Part shown: in pieces, positions 51,121 through 59,435 of the stretch
Position numbering within the stretch: the stretch's first letter is position 1
Layout: each line of letters starts with the position of its first letter
From: Clostridia bacterium
Lineage (GTDB): Bacteria; Bacillota; Clostridia; Oscillospirales; CAG-272
NCBI GenBank assembly: GCA_017550315.1
Contig: JAFZPN010000149.1
Span: 1-61,284, forward strand
Direction of reading: 5' to 3'
DNA length: 61,284 nt
Translations under genes and position numbers: made by a program
The notes under the pieces: generated by a model
Databases searched by the model: none
The model's input: the letters and a program-made list of their open reading frames with translations, nothing else
What the model was told of the DNA's origin: nothing

Positions 51121-52038
51121 TCACATCCACTTCTTTTTGCGGAACCAGACGAGGCACAGGACGACGATGAGGATGGAAATCCCGATCAGGACAGGATAGC
51201 TGTATTTCCATTCGAGCTCCGGCATGTAGCGGAAGTTCATCCCGTACCACCCCGCGATGAGCGTGAGCGGCAGGAAGATCGACGTAATCACCGTGAGGAC
51301 CGTCATGATCCGGTTCTGGCGTACGTCGAGCTGGGTCTGCATCAGGTCGCGCAGCTGCGTGATGTATTCCCGCTGGCCCATCACCATGTCCTGCAGACGC
51401 GCGACGCGCTCCGTGAACATGTGAAAATACCGGAGATTCTCCTCGCGGAAATAGCCGTTTTCGTTCTCCTCGAGCTCCTGCCCGAGGTCGATGAGCTGTT
51501 CGTAGTGTACGCGCAGATCGAGCAGGTCGCCGCGGATGTCGTTCATCTCCGGCGGATAACTCTCGATCTCGCCGGAAAGGATCGCCTCCTCGATCTTGTT
51601 CAGCCGGTGCTCCGTCCCCTCGAGAAGCGAGAGATCCTGACGGATCGACACCTCGAGAAGATCGTAGAGGAAGCGCTCGAGGCTCGGGAGGCGCCATTTC
51701 TTCGTCCGGCCGATCTCAGCCACGGTGCGCTCGGCGTAGCCCGTGTCGTCCACGAGGATGATCCCCCGCTCGTCGAGCGCGAAAGAGAAATTGTGCCGCG
51801 GCCCGCTGATCTGCTGCCGGTCCGGGAAGGAAAAGGTCCCCGTCAGCGAATCGAGGTTCACGACGGCCTTGGTCTCCCGCGGATTCGCCGTCTCCATGTC
51901 CATGTCGATGATCATGCCGAAGCTGTCGCGCCGCGTCTTCCATTCCTCGCCGGTCAGGATCGCGACGAACTGCTCCTTCGCGGACCGGATCTCCTCCGGC
52001 ACGCACGGCGTCAGGGATTCGCGAATCAGATAATACAT
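51121..52038 (-). CDS. corA: CorA-family magnesium transporter
   Basis: A 305-residue membrane protein near the usual CorA length. The large cytoplasmic N-terminal domain is followed by a long helix (RLNKIEEAILSGEIESY to QLRDLMQTQLDVRQN) and two C-terminal membrane segments (about 240-262 and 276-296) linked by the signature YGMNF loop near residue 264. It moves magnesium or other divalent cations as a pentamer. The protein ends with the basic FRKKKWM. It has its own promoter at 52068-52096. The URO-D-fold gene 87 bases downstream may be co-transcribed. Confidence 0.92.
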   Translation of the reverse strand: MYYLIRESLTPCVPEEIRSAKEQFVAILTGEEWKTRRDSFGMIIDMDMETANPRETKAVVNLDSLTGTFSFPDRQQISGPRHNFSFALDERGIILVDDTGYAERTVAEIGRTKKWRLPSLERFLYDLLEVSIRQDLSLLEGTEHRLNKIEEAILSGEIESYPPEMNDIRGDLLDLRVHYEQLIDLGQELEENENGYFREENLRYFHMFTERVARLQDMVMGQREYITQLRDLMQTQLDVRQNRIMTVLTVITSIFLPLTLIAGWYGMNFRYMPELEWKYSYPVLIGISILIVVLCLVWFRKKKWM

Positions 52039-52067
52039 ACCCCTGCCTCATTTTTCTCGTTTTCCTC

Positions 52068-52096
52068 ATTGTACCACCTTGCCGGGCGGCTGTCAA
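52068..52096 (-). promoter_or_regulatory. SigA-type promoter of corA
   Basis: On the minus strand, TTGACA (52091-52096), 17 bp, TACAAT (52068-52073). Confidence 0.88.
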
Positions 52097-52148
52097 GGGC
52101 GGATGAAACGGATCGGCATGAAATCCCCGAAATCTTGCCGGGTGGGCC

Positions 52149-52158
52149 AAATGTTACA
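52149..52158. promoter_or_regulatory. AAATGTTACA motif upstream of a promoter
   Basis: The same ten bases occur at 60526-60535 upstream of lon, each 20-30 bases before the -35 region. AT-rich decamers are uncommon in this DNA, so a shared binding site is possible. Confidence 0.35.
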
Positions 52159-52184
52159 CTTTCATGTCATCTCCCCGCGCTGCC

Positions 52185-52213
52185 TTGACTTTATACCGAA
52201 ACTCCGGTATGAT
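52185..52213 (+). promoter_or_regulatory. SigA-type promoter of the kinase-peptidase unit
   Basis: TTGACT (52185-52190), 17 bp, TATGAT (52208-52213). Transcription should start near 52220, which rules out the in-frame ATG at 52227 as a start with a ribosome site. Confidence 0.75.
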
Positions 52214-52280
52214 AAAATAAAGAAGTATGCGCATCCTGCGCCGACAACAGAATACAACACCTTTTCACGGATCATTCAAT

Positions 52281-53297
52281 ATGACTGCCGATTATCTCAT
52301 CGCCGTCGATGCCGGCGGCACCAAAACGCGCGCGCTCGCCTACCGCGCCGACGATTTCACCCCGATCCCGGATTCCGAGACCCTCGCAGGCCCCGGCAAC
52401 CTCGCCGATTCCCCCGAGGACGCCGTCCGATCGATCCTCGACGGTGTGGCCCGCTGCAGCGAAGCAGCGAAAGTCGTGACGGGCGGTTCCTGTCTTCACC
52501 TCACCCTCGGCGCGGCGGGATTCTCCGCCCTGAAACCGGACTCCCCCGCCATGGTTCTGCTGGACAAAGGTCTTGCACTGTTTTCGCCGTACGGAACGCG
52601 GGTGAACGATGCGCTTCTCGCCCTCCACGCGAATTTCGACACCGACGAGGCGGGCATGATCGTCATCAGCGGGACCGGATCCGCCGTCTTCTGTCAGGAA
52701 CATGACATGCGGTTCCGGCGTGCGGGCGGCTGGGGCAATCTCCTCGGCGACGGCGGAAGCGCTTTCTCCGTCAGCCGGGATGCCGTCCGCCGCCTCCTCG
52801 CCCTTCTCGACGAAGGCAGGAACGGTGACGCGGAGGCATTCTTCGCACTCTGGCGTGACGCGCTCTCCCCGGAGGTCCCCTTCTTTGCATCCTGCGCGAC
52901 CGGCACGCTGATCGCCTTTGCGATGCATCGACCGAAGCGGGATCTCGCTGCGCTTGCCCCCGGGATCGCGGCGCTCGCGGAGGGGAACGGCGCACCCGAA
53001 GAGATCCGGCAATGCGCGCGGCAGATCCTCTCGGAGGAGATGGCCGCCCTTGCCGCGGATACGGGCCGGCTGTTCGCGGCTCTCGACCGACAGGGATGCG
53101 CGCCGTGCGCCGATCATCCCCTTCCCGTCGTCCTCACGGGCGGATTCTTCACCCACAATCCCCTCTGCCGCGCGCTCTTCCGGGATCACCTCGCCGGATA
53201 TGCCGCCCCGGTCGTTTTCCGCGAAGCCGCCGATCCCACGCGCGCCGTGATCCGGCATTACCGCGAATCGCTCAGACGAAGGGAGTGCGAACAATGA
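52281..53297 (+). CDS. BadF/BadG-type ATPase, N-acetylglucosamine-kinase-like (second copy)
   Basis: A 338-residue ASKHA-fold kinase related to the one at 48355. Motifs are IAVDAGGTKTRAL (7-19), VISGTGSAV near residue 133, GGWGNLLGDGGSAFSV near residue 153 and VVLTGGFFTHNP near residue 290. The chosen ATG at 52281 has only a weak ribosome site (GGA nine bases upstream); the earlier ATG at 52227 lies at the predicted transcription start and adds residues unlike the family. Its stop overlaps the next start as ATGA, so it is translationally coupled to the P1 peptidase. It probably phosphorylates an amino sugar, perhaps from cell-wall fragments. Confidence 0.85.
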   Translation: MTADYLIAVDAGGTKTRALAYRADDFTPIPDSETLAGPGNLADSPEDAVRSILDGVARCSEAAKVVTGGSCLHLTLGAAGFSALKPDSPAMVLLDKGLALFSPYGTRVNDALLALHANFDTDEAGMIVISGTGSAVFCQEHDMRFRRAGGWGNLLGDGGSAFSVSRDAVRRLLALLDEGRNGDAEAFFALWRDALSPEVPFFASCATGTLIAFAMHRPKRDLAALAPGIAALAEGNGAPEEIRQCARQILSEEMAALAADTGRLFAALDRQGCAPCADHPLPVVLTGGFFTHNPLCRALFRDHLAGYAAPVVFREAADPTRAVIRHYRESLRRRECEQ

Positions 53298-54346
53298 TAC
53301 AAAAGCGCATCGAAGACTTCGGGATCCGCATCGGGAAACTGCCCCGGGGAGAGCGGAACAAAATCACGGACGTGCCTGGGGTCCTTGTCGGACACGCGAC
53401 GATCCGGGACGAGCGGCACAACACGGGCGTCACCGTGATCCGGCCGTGTGCGGGAAACATCTTCCGTGACAAGCTCGTCGCGGCGTCGTTCGTCCACAAC
53501 GGCTTCGGCAAGACCGCGGGGACCGTGCAGATCGACGAGCTCGGGACGCTCGAGACCCCGATCGCCCTGACGAATACGCTGAATGTCGGCGCGGTCTCGG
53601 ACGCCGTCGTCGCGTGGATGACGGAGAAATGCGCCGAGGACGGGATCGCGCTGCGGTCGGTCAACCCGGTCGTCGGAGAATGCAACGACGCCTCGCTGAA
53701 CGCCATCACGGACCGAGCCGTCATGGCGGAGCATGTCTTTGCCGCGCTCCGGACGGCATTGGCGGACTTCGAGGAAGGCGCGGTCGGCGCGGGCGCGGGA
53801 ACCACCTGCTACGGCATGAAGGGCGGGATCGGCTCGGCGTCGCGGATCGTGACCCTCGACGGGCAGGACTACACCGTCGGCGTGCTCGTGCAGTCGAATT
53901 ACGGCGCGACGGCGGATCTGCGCCTCGACGGCATCCCGGTCGGGGAGGATCTCGCGCGGTGGACACACGAAAAAGCGTGTGACGAGGGCTCGATCATGGT
54001 GGTCCTCGCGTGCGACGTCCCGCTCACCGCCCGTCAGCTCCGCCGCGTCATCCGCCGCTGTTCCGTCGGGATCGCGCGGTGCGGCTCGTATGTCGGACAC
54101 GGGAGCGGCGAGGTCTTTCTCGGGTTCTCGACGGCGAACGTGATCTCCCCGGGCGAGGGCGATCTGTGCTCCTTCTCCTGCATCCGCGAGGACCGCATCG
54201 ACCGGCTGTTCCGCGCGGCGGGAGAAGCGACCGAGGAGGCGATCCTCAATTCGATGGTCACGGCAAGGGAGACCACCGCTCCGGACGGACACATCGTGTA
54301 CAGTCTCGGGGATTATCTCGAAGCGCGCGGAATCCCCAAAAACTGA
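53294..54346 (+). CDS. P1-family (DmpA-type) aminopeptidase
   Basis: A 350-residue self-processing N-terminal nucleophile peptidase. Family signatures are ITDVPGVLVGHATI (24-37), NDASLNAI near 131-138, AGTTCYGMKGGIGSAS near 168-183, VGVLVQSNYGATADL near 195-209 and the EGSIMVVLACDVPL segment (231-244). By comparison with DmpA, cleavage between Gly232 and Ser233 would expose Ser233 as the nucleophile. GHGSGEVFLGFST completes the site. Members release N-terminal D- or L-residues from short peptides or amides. Its ATG overlaps the kinase stop (ATGA), with GGGAG upstream. A strong terminator follows. Confidence 0.88.
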   Translation: MIQKRIEDFGIRIGKLPRGERNKITDVPGVLVGHATIRDERHNTGVTVIRPCAGNIFRDKLVAASFVHNGFGKTAGTVQIDELGTLETPIALTNTLNVGAVSDAVVAWMTEKCAEDGIALRSVNPVVGECNDASLNAITDRAVMAEHVFAALRTALADFEEGAVGAGAGTTCYGMKGGIGSASRIVTLDGQDYTVGVLVQSNYGATADLRLDGIPVGEDLARWTHEKACDEGSIMVVLACDVPLTARQLRRVIRRCSVGIARCGSYVGHGSGEVFLGFSTANVISPGEGDLCSFSCIREDRIDRLFRAAGEATEEAILNSMVTARETTAPDGHIVYSLGDYLEARGIPKN

Positions 54347-54359
54347 AATATAACCAAAT

Positions 54360-54403
54360 CACCCCCGCCGGGATTTCACGGTCCCGGGACGGGGGTGTTT
54401 TTT
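54360..54403. terminator. Strong hairpin terminator between convergent genes
   Basis: Long GC stem (CACCCCCG with CGGGGGTG, then CCGGGA with TCCCGG and a 2-base bulge), followed by TTTTTT. The left flank is A-rich, so it may also act on plsY. Confidence 0.88.
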
Positions 54404-54415
54404 CATATTCGACAC

Positions 54416-55033
54416 TCACGCGCCGTCGTCCTTCATCACGGCGTGCTTTCCGATTGCAAGAAGGGAGAGACAGACGCATCCGATCCCGACGGCTCCCTGG
54501 CCGAGGAAGATCTCGAGCGCGAGGGCGGCGGGCAGGAAACAGGCAAAGGTGACGATGCTCCGGCGGCGGTGCGGCTGGATCTTCACGGCGACGGAGAAAA
54601 AGATGTACAGCCCCGCGAGAATCAGCCCGACGGGCGTGTGCCACAGGAGCGCGATCATCTCCCCGAAGATCACGGCGATGCACTTCCCTCCCCGGAATCG
54701 CCAATAGACCGAGAAGGCATGTCCGAGCGCCGGGGCGAGCATCACGGAAGCGATCGGCCATCGGGTCCACGGCAGCCATTTCAGCGCCGCAAAGACCGGG
54801 AGAAAGCCCTTTGCCATGTCGCAGAACAGGCAGAAGAGGCCCATCTTCCAACCGCAGGTCACAAAGACGTTCGCCGCGCCCGGATTGCCGTCCCTGCTGC
54901 TCTCGGCGATGTCAATCTTTTTGAGGGTAAGCGGGATGAGACGGCAGAAATGGACGCTCCCGAGCAGGTAGCCCCCCGCGATGAGGAGGACCCAGAGGAC
55001 CCATCCGTTCCCGTCAGAGACGCCCGGCCACAT
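54416..55033 (-). CDS. plsY: Glycerol-3-phosphate acyltransferase PlsY
   Basis: A 205-residue integral membrane enzyme that makes lysophosphatidic acid from acyl-phosphate and glycerol 3-phosphate, the first step of phospholipid synthesis. The three PlsY motifs are seen: GGYLLGSVHF near residue 20, RDGNPGAANVF (47-57) and GHAFSVYWRFRGGKCIAV near residue 104. About five membrane segments are visible. In motif 1 the usual Ser-Ile-Pro is SVH, a mild variation. The ATG at 55033 lies inside the end of the glycosyltransferase gene (20-base overlap), so its translation is likely coupled. It is the last gene of the six-gene leftward unit. Confidence 0.9.
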   Translation of the reverse strand: MWPGVSDGNGWVLWVLLIAGGYLLGSVHFCRLIPLTLKKIDIAESSRDGNPGAANVFVTCGWKMGLFCLFCDMAKGFLPVFAALKWLPWTRWPIASVMLAPALGHAFSVYWRFRGGKCIAVIFGEMIALLWHTPVGLILAGLYIFFSVAVKIQPHRRRSIVTFACFLPAALALEIFLGQGAVGIGCVCLSLLAIGKHAVMKDDGA

Positions 55034-56123
55034 AATCGAGTACCCTATCTGCGGCGCCCTGCGGGATGTTCAGTCTCTGCGCCTCCCGCATGGCGTCCGA
55101 TGCCGCTTTGTCCTTCGCGAGGGCAACGGCCGCCTCCGCCGCTTCCGCCTCGCTCCTCGTCCGTCTGGACATGCCGCGCGCCTCGAAGAACGCCGCGTTT
55201 TTCGTCTCGCATCCGGGGATCGTCAAGAGGTGCACGAGCGGGATCCCGGCGACCGCCGCCTCCGTCGAGGACAGGCCGCCCGCCTTCGAGATCATGACGT
55301 CCGACGCCCGCATCCAGAGGGGGATCTCCTTCGTAAACGGGACCGCCGTCACGTGCCCGTCCGCGAACCGCTCCTCGATCGCCTCGCGCATCCCGGCGTT
55401 GTGCCCGGTGAGCACAAAGGCGTGCCAGTCGTCCCCGTTCTCGGCCTCGGCGAGCTGCTTACAGAGCCGGCTCATGTTCCCGCATCCGACGCCGCCGGAC
55501 ATGCAGAGATAGACCCGCGACGAGGACGGGATGCCGAGCGTCTGCCGCGCTTCTTCCCGGCTCATCGGGGAGGGAAACCGCGGTGAGGTCGGGATCCCCG
55601 TCGGGATGAGCTTTTCGGGGGCCGCGCCCTTTTCGAGCCCCTCGGCGATGAGATCCTCGTGCGGGAGGAAGAGCGCGTCCGCATCCGGCTCGGTGAAGAA
55701 CGGGATGATGGTATAATCCGTCAGGACGCAGTAGGAGGGGATCCGGATCCCCTCGCGCCGCCGGACCGCGGTTATCGCCTCCGCACCGTAGAGGTGGGTG
55801 GAGATCACGGCGTCGTAGCCTTCCCGCTCGATCTCGCGGGAGAGCTTTTCGGCGTAAAGGGAATTCGCCAGATAGATCGGCGAGGTCAGGTTCGTGCGGT
55901 CGCAGAGATCGCCGAGGCCGTAAACCGCGCCGAATAAAACAGGCGCGCGCCGGATCATGCCGTTGTACGCGCCTGCCACGGCCCGTCTCGCGCGTTCTCC
56001 GCCGAAAGAGACGGGATCGCGCAGATCGGCCCGGTCGCCGCGGAGCTCGGCTGCCTCGAGGAGCGCGCGGGCTGCGGCGTTATGTCCTTCGCCGGTGGAG
56101 CAGGATAAAATCAGAATCTTCAT
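55014..56123 (-). CDS. Diacylglycerol glycosyltransferase (MGDG-synthase/UgtP type)
   Basis: A 369-residue GT28-type glycosyltransferase that adds glucose or galactose to diacylglycerol at the cytoplasmic face of the membrane. Signatures are ILSCSTGEGHNAAARAL (4-20), the domain with ISTHLYGAEA near residue 108 and VLTDYTI near residue 132, MSGGVGCGNM near residue 209 and the donor site ISKAGGLSSTEAAVAGIPLV near residue 284. Such lipids anchor lipoteichoic acid or serve as bulk glycolipids. It overlaps plsY by 20 bases and follows the PMM-like gene by 33, grouping two steps of membrane-lipid supply. Confidence 0.9.
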   Translation of the reverse strand: MKILILSCSTGEGHNAAARALLEAAELRGDRADLRDPVSFGGERARRAVAGAYNGMIRRAPVLFGAVYGLGDLCDRTNLTSPIYLANSLYAEKLSREIEREGYDAVISTHLYGAEAITAVRRREGIRIPSYCVLTDYTIIPFFTEPDADALFLPHEDLIAEGLEKGAAPEKLIPTGIPTSPRFPSPMSREEARQTLGIPSSSRVYLCMSGGVGCGNMSRLCKQLAEAENGDDWHAFVLTGHNAGMREAIEERFADGHVTAVPFTKEIPLWMRASDVMISKAGGLSSTEAAVAGIPLVHLLTIPGCETKNAAFFEARGMSRRTRSEAEAAEAAVALAKDKAASDAMREAQRLNIPQGAADRVLDYVAGRL

Positions 56124-56156
56124 CTCGGTCAGTCCAATGCAGTCAGATATGGTCGT

Positions 56157-56882
56157 TCAGATCGCCGCGAGCGTCGCCGCCACGATCTCGGGCAGGTTGA
56201 CGTACCGGTCGACGGGGACGAAGTCGAAGTCGGAGAGATAGACGCACTGATCGTTCCCGCCCGGGCCGTAGTCGTCGCCGAAATAGGTCAGCTCGCCGTG
56301 CTCATATCCCTGCTCGCGGCAGAAGAGATCGAGGGCGTAGGCCTTGTTGTAGGGCTTCGGCGCCATATCGAAGGAGGAGGATCCGCCGACGAAGACCGTG
56401 TATTCCGGGAACGCGGCCGCCACTTTGGGGAAGACCGCGCGCCGCTTTTCCCGCGTGGGATCGAAGAGGAGCTTGTCGGCGATGTTGGCCTTCGTGCCGA
56501 GCAGGGGGAAGGTCACGCAGCCCGACGGATGGAATTCGACGCTTCCGCCGACATAGTCCGTGAACCCGATGACGCCGCGCAGCTTTTCGATCCGCTCGGC
56601 GACGGACTCCCGGTTGCAGGGGAGCGTGAGGTCGCGGATGACTTCGAGATCCCCGAGAGCGTCGCGGTATTCGGCGTACTGGAGACCGTAATTGCCGATG
56701 ATGTCCACCGGGTGCTCGCGCATCTGCGTGAAGATCCGCCGGGTCTGGCCCGCGCCTGCGATGACGATGCGGATCCCTCTCGCCATGAGGTCGTCGAGGA
56801 CGGCGAGGTTTTCGTCGGTGATCCAGGTCCGGTGCTCGGTGAGCGTTCCGTCGAGGTCGAATGCAAATACTTTTTTCTCCAT
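56157..56882 (-). CDS. HAD-IIB phosphatase, phosphomannomutase (PMM)-like
   Basis: A 241-residue HAD-superfamily protein with the C2 (type IIB) cap. Motif I FDLDGTLTEHR (9-19), motif II IVIAGAGQTRR near residue 39, the cap segment SVEFHPSGCVTFPLLGTKA and motif III and IV KPYNKAYAL and YFGDDYGPGGNDQCVY near 196-215. The GNDxxV ending resembles eukaryotic-type phosphomannomutase rather than simple Cof phosphatases. It may interconvert or dephosphorylate hexose phosphates, which would supply the sugar donor of the neighbouring glycosyltransferase; this link is inference. Confidence 0.85.
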   Translation of the reverse strand: MEKKVFAFDLDGTLTEHRTWITDENLAVLDDLMARGIRIVIAGAGQTRRIFTQMREHPVDIIGNYGLQYAEYRDALGDLEVIRDLTLPCNRESVAERIEKLRGVIGFTDYVGGSVEFHPSGCVTFPLLGTKANIADKLLFDPTREKRRAVFPKVAAAFPEYTVFVGGSSSFDMAPKPYNKAYALDLFCREQGYEHGELTYFGDDYGPGGNDQCVYLSDFDFVPVDRYVNLPEIVAATLAAI

Positions 56883-56914
56883 GATGCGTCTCCTTTACGG
56901 GGTTCGAGGTCCCG

Positions 56915-58678
56915 TTATTTCTGCTTCATCGCGAGGATCTTTTCCTCGTCCGGGGTGACGTACGCGGTCCAGTTCGTCATGTAGATGACGAATCCGGGCT
57001 TTGCGCCTGCCGGTTTCTTGACCTTGCCGACGCGGGTGTAATCGACGGGGATCATCACCCCGCCCCGCGCCTTCGAGTTGTATGCCGCGATCTCGGCCGC
57101 CTCGGTGAACGCCTCCTCCGGGGGATCGCTCTCCCCCTCGAAGCACACGAGCACGACGTGCGATCCCGGCTGGTTCTTCACGTGGAACCACCAGTCGCTC
57201 CGGGCAGCGGCCTTTGTCGTCAGGTAGTCGTTCGAGACATTGTTCCGCCCGCAGAGGACCGTGTGGCCGTCCGTGGTGCGGTAACGGGCGAGCGTGGGCG
57301 TCTGGGTGCGGTGCTCCGTGTAGTTCTTCATCTTCGACGCGTAGCCGCTGTGCCAGAGCTCCGCCCGGATCTCGCCGAGCTCCCGCTCTCCTTCCGCGCG
57401 GCTCAGGGCGTCGAGGACCGTGTAGACGTATGCGAGTTCTTCCTCCGCCGCGGCAAGCTGTTCGGTGAGGTGGACGCGCGCGGTCTTTGATTTGTTGTAT
57501 TTCTTGTAATAGACCTGCGCGTTCGCCTGCGGACTGAGCCTCTTGTCGAGCGGGATCGTGACCTCGCCGCCGGCTTCGTCGTACCAGTTCGCAAGGGTGC
57601 ATTCCGTCATCCCGCGGGAGAGCTGCCAGATGTTCGCGGTGATCAGATCCCCCCAGAGCTTGTACTTCTCGCCGTCGTCGCAGGCCGCGAGCTCGTCCCG
57701 CTGGAGGTTCATCTTCTTCGTGATGCGGGTCTCGGCGTTCGTGAGGAGGCGGAAGATATCCCCTGCCTTGCGGCGGATGCGCTCTTCCCGGCTTCGCTCG
57801 CCGTAATAGGTGTCGATCAGCGCGCCGAAGGACGGGAGGGTCTCGGTGTGCATCCGGCCTCCGTATTGCCGCAGCTCGGTGAAAGCGTATTCAACGGGCT
57901 TGCCGTCCCCGTCCTTCACGACGGTCGGGGTGCCGTCGAGGTCCCGGATCCGCGCGATCATGCGGAAGAACTGCTCCGTGAGGTCGCGGGAGGCCTCGCG
58001 CATGGTGGCGTCCGTCTTCCCGGCGGCACGGTAGACGATCTCCCGGGCGATGACGGGGGCGAGTCCGGCAAAATGCGCCATGAGGAACTTCTCGGCGGGA
58101 CGGTCCGGATCCTCCGCGGCGGCGAGCGCTTTGAACATACGCTCATCGATCGATTCGGAAAGCGGGTCCTCCTTGTCCTGCTTCGGCGGGAGCTCGTAGG
58201 TCATGCCGGTGAGGACCTGCCGCCGCTCGCTTGTGGTGAAATCGACGGGCTTGAGGACGCCGATGATCTTATCCTCGGCACTTGTGATGATGATGTTCGA
58301 GAAGCGGCCCATCAGCTCGACGATGATATGCTTCTGGGTGGAGAATCCCATCTCGTCGTGGGTATCAAAGGTGAGGCGGGCGGCGCGCTCGAATCCGAGC
58401 TGTTCGGCTCCGGCGAAGCGCGCCCCGGAGAAGTGCTTGCGCAGCATCATGCAGAACATGGGCGGCACGGCGGGATTCTCCGGCTTGAGGGAGGTCAGGT
58501 TCATGCGGGAGCCGTTCCCGCCCGCGGAAAGGTCGAGACGGTGTTCCTCGCCTCCGCAGCGGATGACGAAGACGGCCTCGTCGTGACCCGGCTGGTAGAT
58601 TTTATCGACTTTTCCGCCCGTCAGTTTTTCGTTGATCTCGTGGATGACGAAGCGGAGCATTGCGGCATCGTAAGCCAT
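56915..58678 (-). CDS. rqcH: Ribosome quality-control protein RqcH (NFACT family)
   Basis: A 587-residue protein of the NEMF/FbpA/RqcH family, close to the usual 570-580. It binds stalled 50S subunits with peptidyl-tRNA and recruits tRNA-Ala to add alanine tails that mark the nascent chain. The NFACT-N domain begins AYDAAMLRFVIHEINEKL and has HIIVELMGRFSNIIIT near residue 119; coiled-coil helices occupy about 280-440; the NFACT-R domain holds SDWWFHVKNQPGSHVVL near residue 490. AAAGGTG lies nine bases before the ATG at 58678. It is third in the unit, after the GNAT gene and before the PMM-like gene (gaps 34 and 32). Confidence 0.93.
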   Translation of the reverse strand: MAYDAAMLRFVIHEINEKLTGGKVDKIYQPGHDEAVFVIRCGGEEHRLDLSAGGNGSRMNLTSLKPENPAVPPMFCMMLRKHFSGARFAGAEQLGFERAARLTFDTHDEMGFSTQKHIIVELMGRFSNIIITSAEDKIIGVLKPVDFTTSERRQVLTGMTYELPPKQDKEDPLSESIDERMFKALAAAEDPDRPAEKFLMAHFAGLAPVIAREIVYRAAGKTDATMREASRDLTEQFFRMIARIRDLDGTPTVVKDGDGKPVEYAFTELRQYGGRMHTETLPSFGALIDTYYGERSREERIRRKAGDIFRLLTNAETRITKKMNLQRDELAACDDGEKYKLWGDLITANIWQLSRGMTECTLANWYDEAGGEVTIPLDKRLSPQANAQVYYKKYNKSKTARVHLTEQLAAAEEELAYVYTVLDALSRAEGERELGEIRAELWHSGYASKMKNYTEHRTQTPTLARYRTTDGHTVLCGRNNVSNDYLTTKAAARSDWWFHVKNQPGSHVVLVCFEGESDPPEEAFTEAAEIAAYNSKARGGVMIPVDYTRVGKVKKPAGAKPGFVIYMTNWTAYVTPDEEKILAMKQK

Positions 58679-58712
58679 AGTACACCTTTGGGTTAAAGTG
58701 AGAGGTAAGAAT

Positions 58713-59435
58713 TCAAGTGAAATCGAAAAATTCTCCGTCGTCGACGTTCGATTTGCGGAAGACGAAGGGGAACACGGACCGGCGGCGGACAAAACCGGCT
58801 CGCTCGGCGCATCTCACCGAAGGCACGTTGAGGTGCGAGGTGACATACTGGACGGGCTTGCCCTGTGAGAGGAGCAGATCGGCGAGCAGGACCGCGCAGG
58901 ATGCGCCGTATCCGCGCTGCCGCCACGCCTCCTCGCATTCGACCGTGAGCTCCGCGCAGCCGTCCTCCTCGGCAATGTCGTTGATCCCGGCATAGCAGAC
59001 GATCCGGCCCTCTCTGCGGATCACAGCCATACGGTCCGCGGGATCGGCGGGATCGAGGGCGAATTCGTCGAGGGGCAGGCTGTCCCAGGTCTCGCCGTCG
59101 AGGGTGGAGATGATCTCGCAGTCGGCGAGGACGGCGTCCCGGTTGAGGCATCCGGGGCGGTAATCGTACAGCGGATAGCTCTCGATGTCGCATTCGTCGT
59201 ATCCGAGCGGCAGCATCTTCTCCGCGAGCGCATCCCGGAGCCACGCGATCGCTTCGCCGTCAAGGGGATCGGAGGAATAACGCTCTTCAAACGCGCGGGC
59301 GATCTCCTCACAGAAGGAATAGACGAGCAGCGTGAGGCTGCCGTCCTCCTCCGCGGTGATCTGAACGGGGACGGCGAGGGGACAGTCCTGCGCGAAGACG
59401 GACTGCTCAAACGCGGGATCTTCCAAAACGATCAT
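58713..59435 (-). CDS. GNAT-family acetyltransferase with an N-terminal extension
   Basis: A 240-residue protein. The C-terminal 110 residues are a GNAT fold: VIRREGRIVCYAGINDI, TVECEEAWRQRGYGASCAVLLADLLL with the acetyl-CoA loop, and a final NVPSVRCAERAGFVRRRSVF. The N-terminal 130 residues are acidic (many Asp and Glu), with no recognised motif; they may be a second, degenerate GNAT half. The substrate is unknown. Its first four bases overlap the preceding gene as ATGA, so the two are translationally coupled; RqcH follows 34 bases later. Confidence 0.8.
   Translation of the reverse strand: MIVLEDPAFEQSVFAQDCPLAVPVQITAEEDGSLTLLVYSFCEEIARAFEERYSSDPLDGEAIAWLRDALAEKMLPLGYDECDIESYPLYDYRPGCLNRDAVLADCEIISTLDGETWDSLPLDEFALDPADPADRMAVIRREGRIVCYAGINDIAEEDGCAELTVECEEAWRQRGYGASCAVLLADLLLSQGKPVQYVTSHLNVPSVRCAERAGFVRRRSVFPFVFRKSNVDDGEFFDFT

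Noticed and set aside
52227-52280. Earlier ATG for the second BadF-type kinase
   Set aside because: It lies about seven bases after the predicted transcription start, has no ribosome site, and the added residues do not match the family start.
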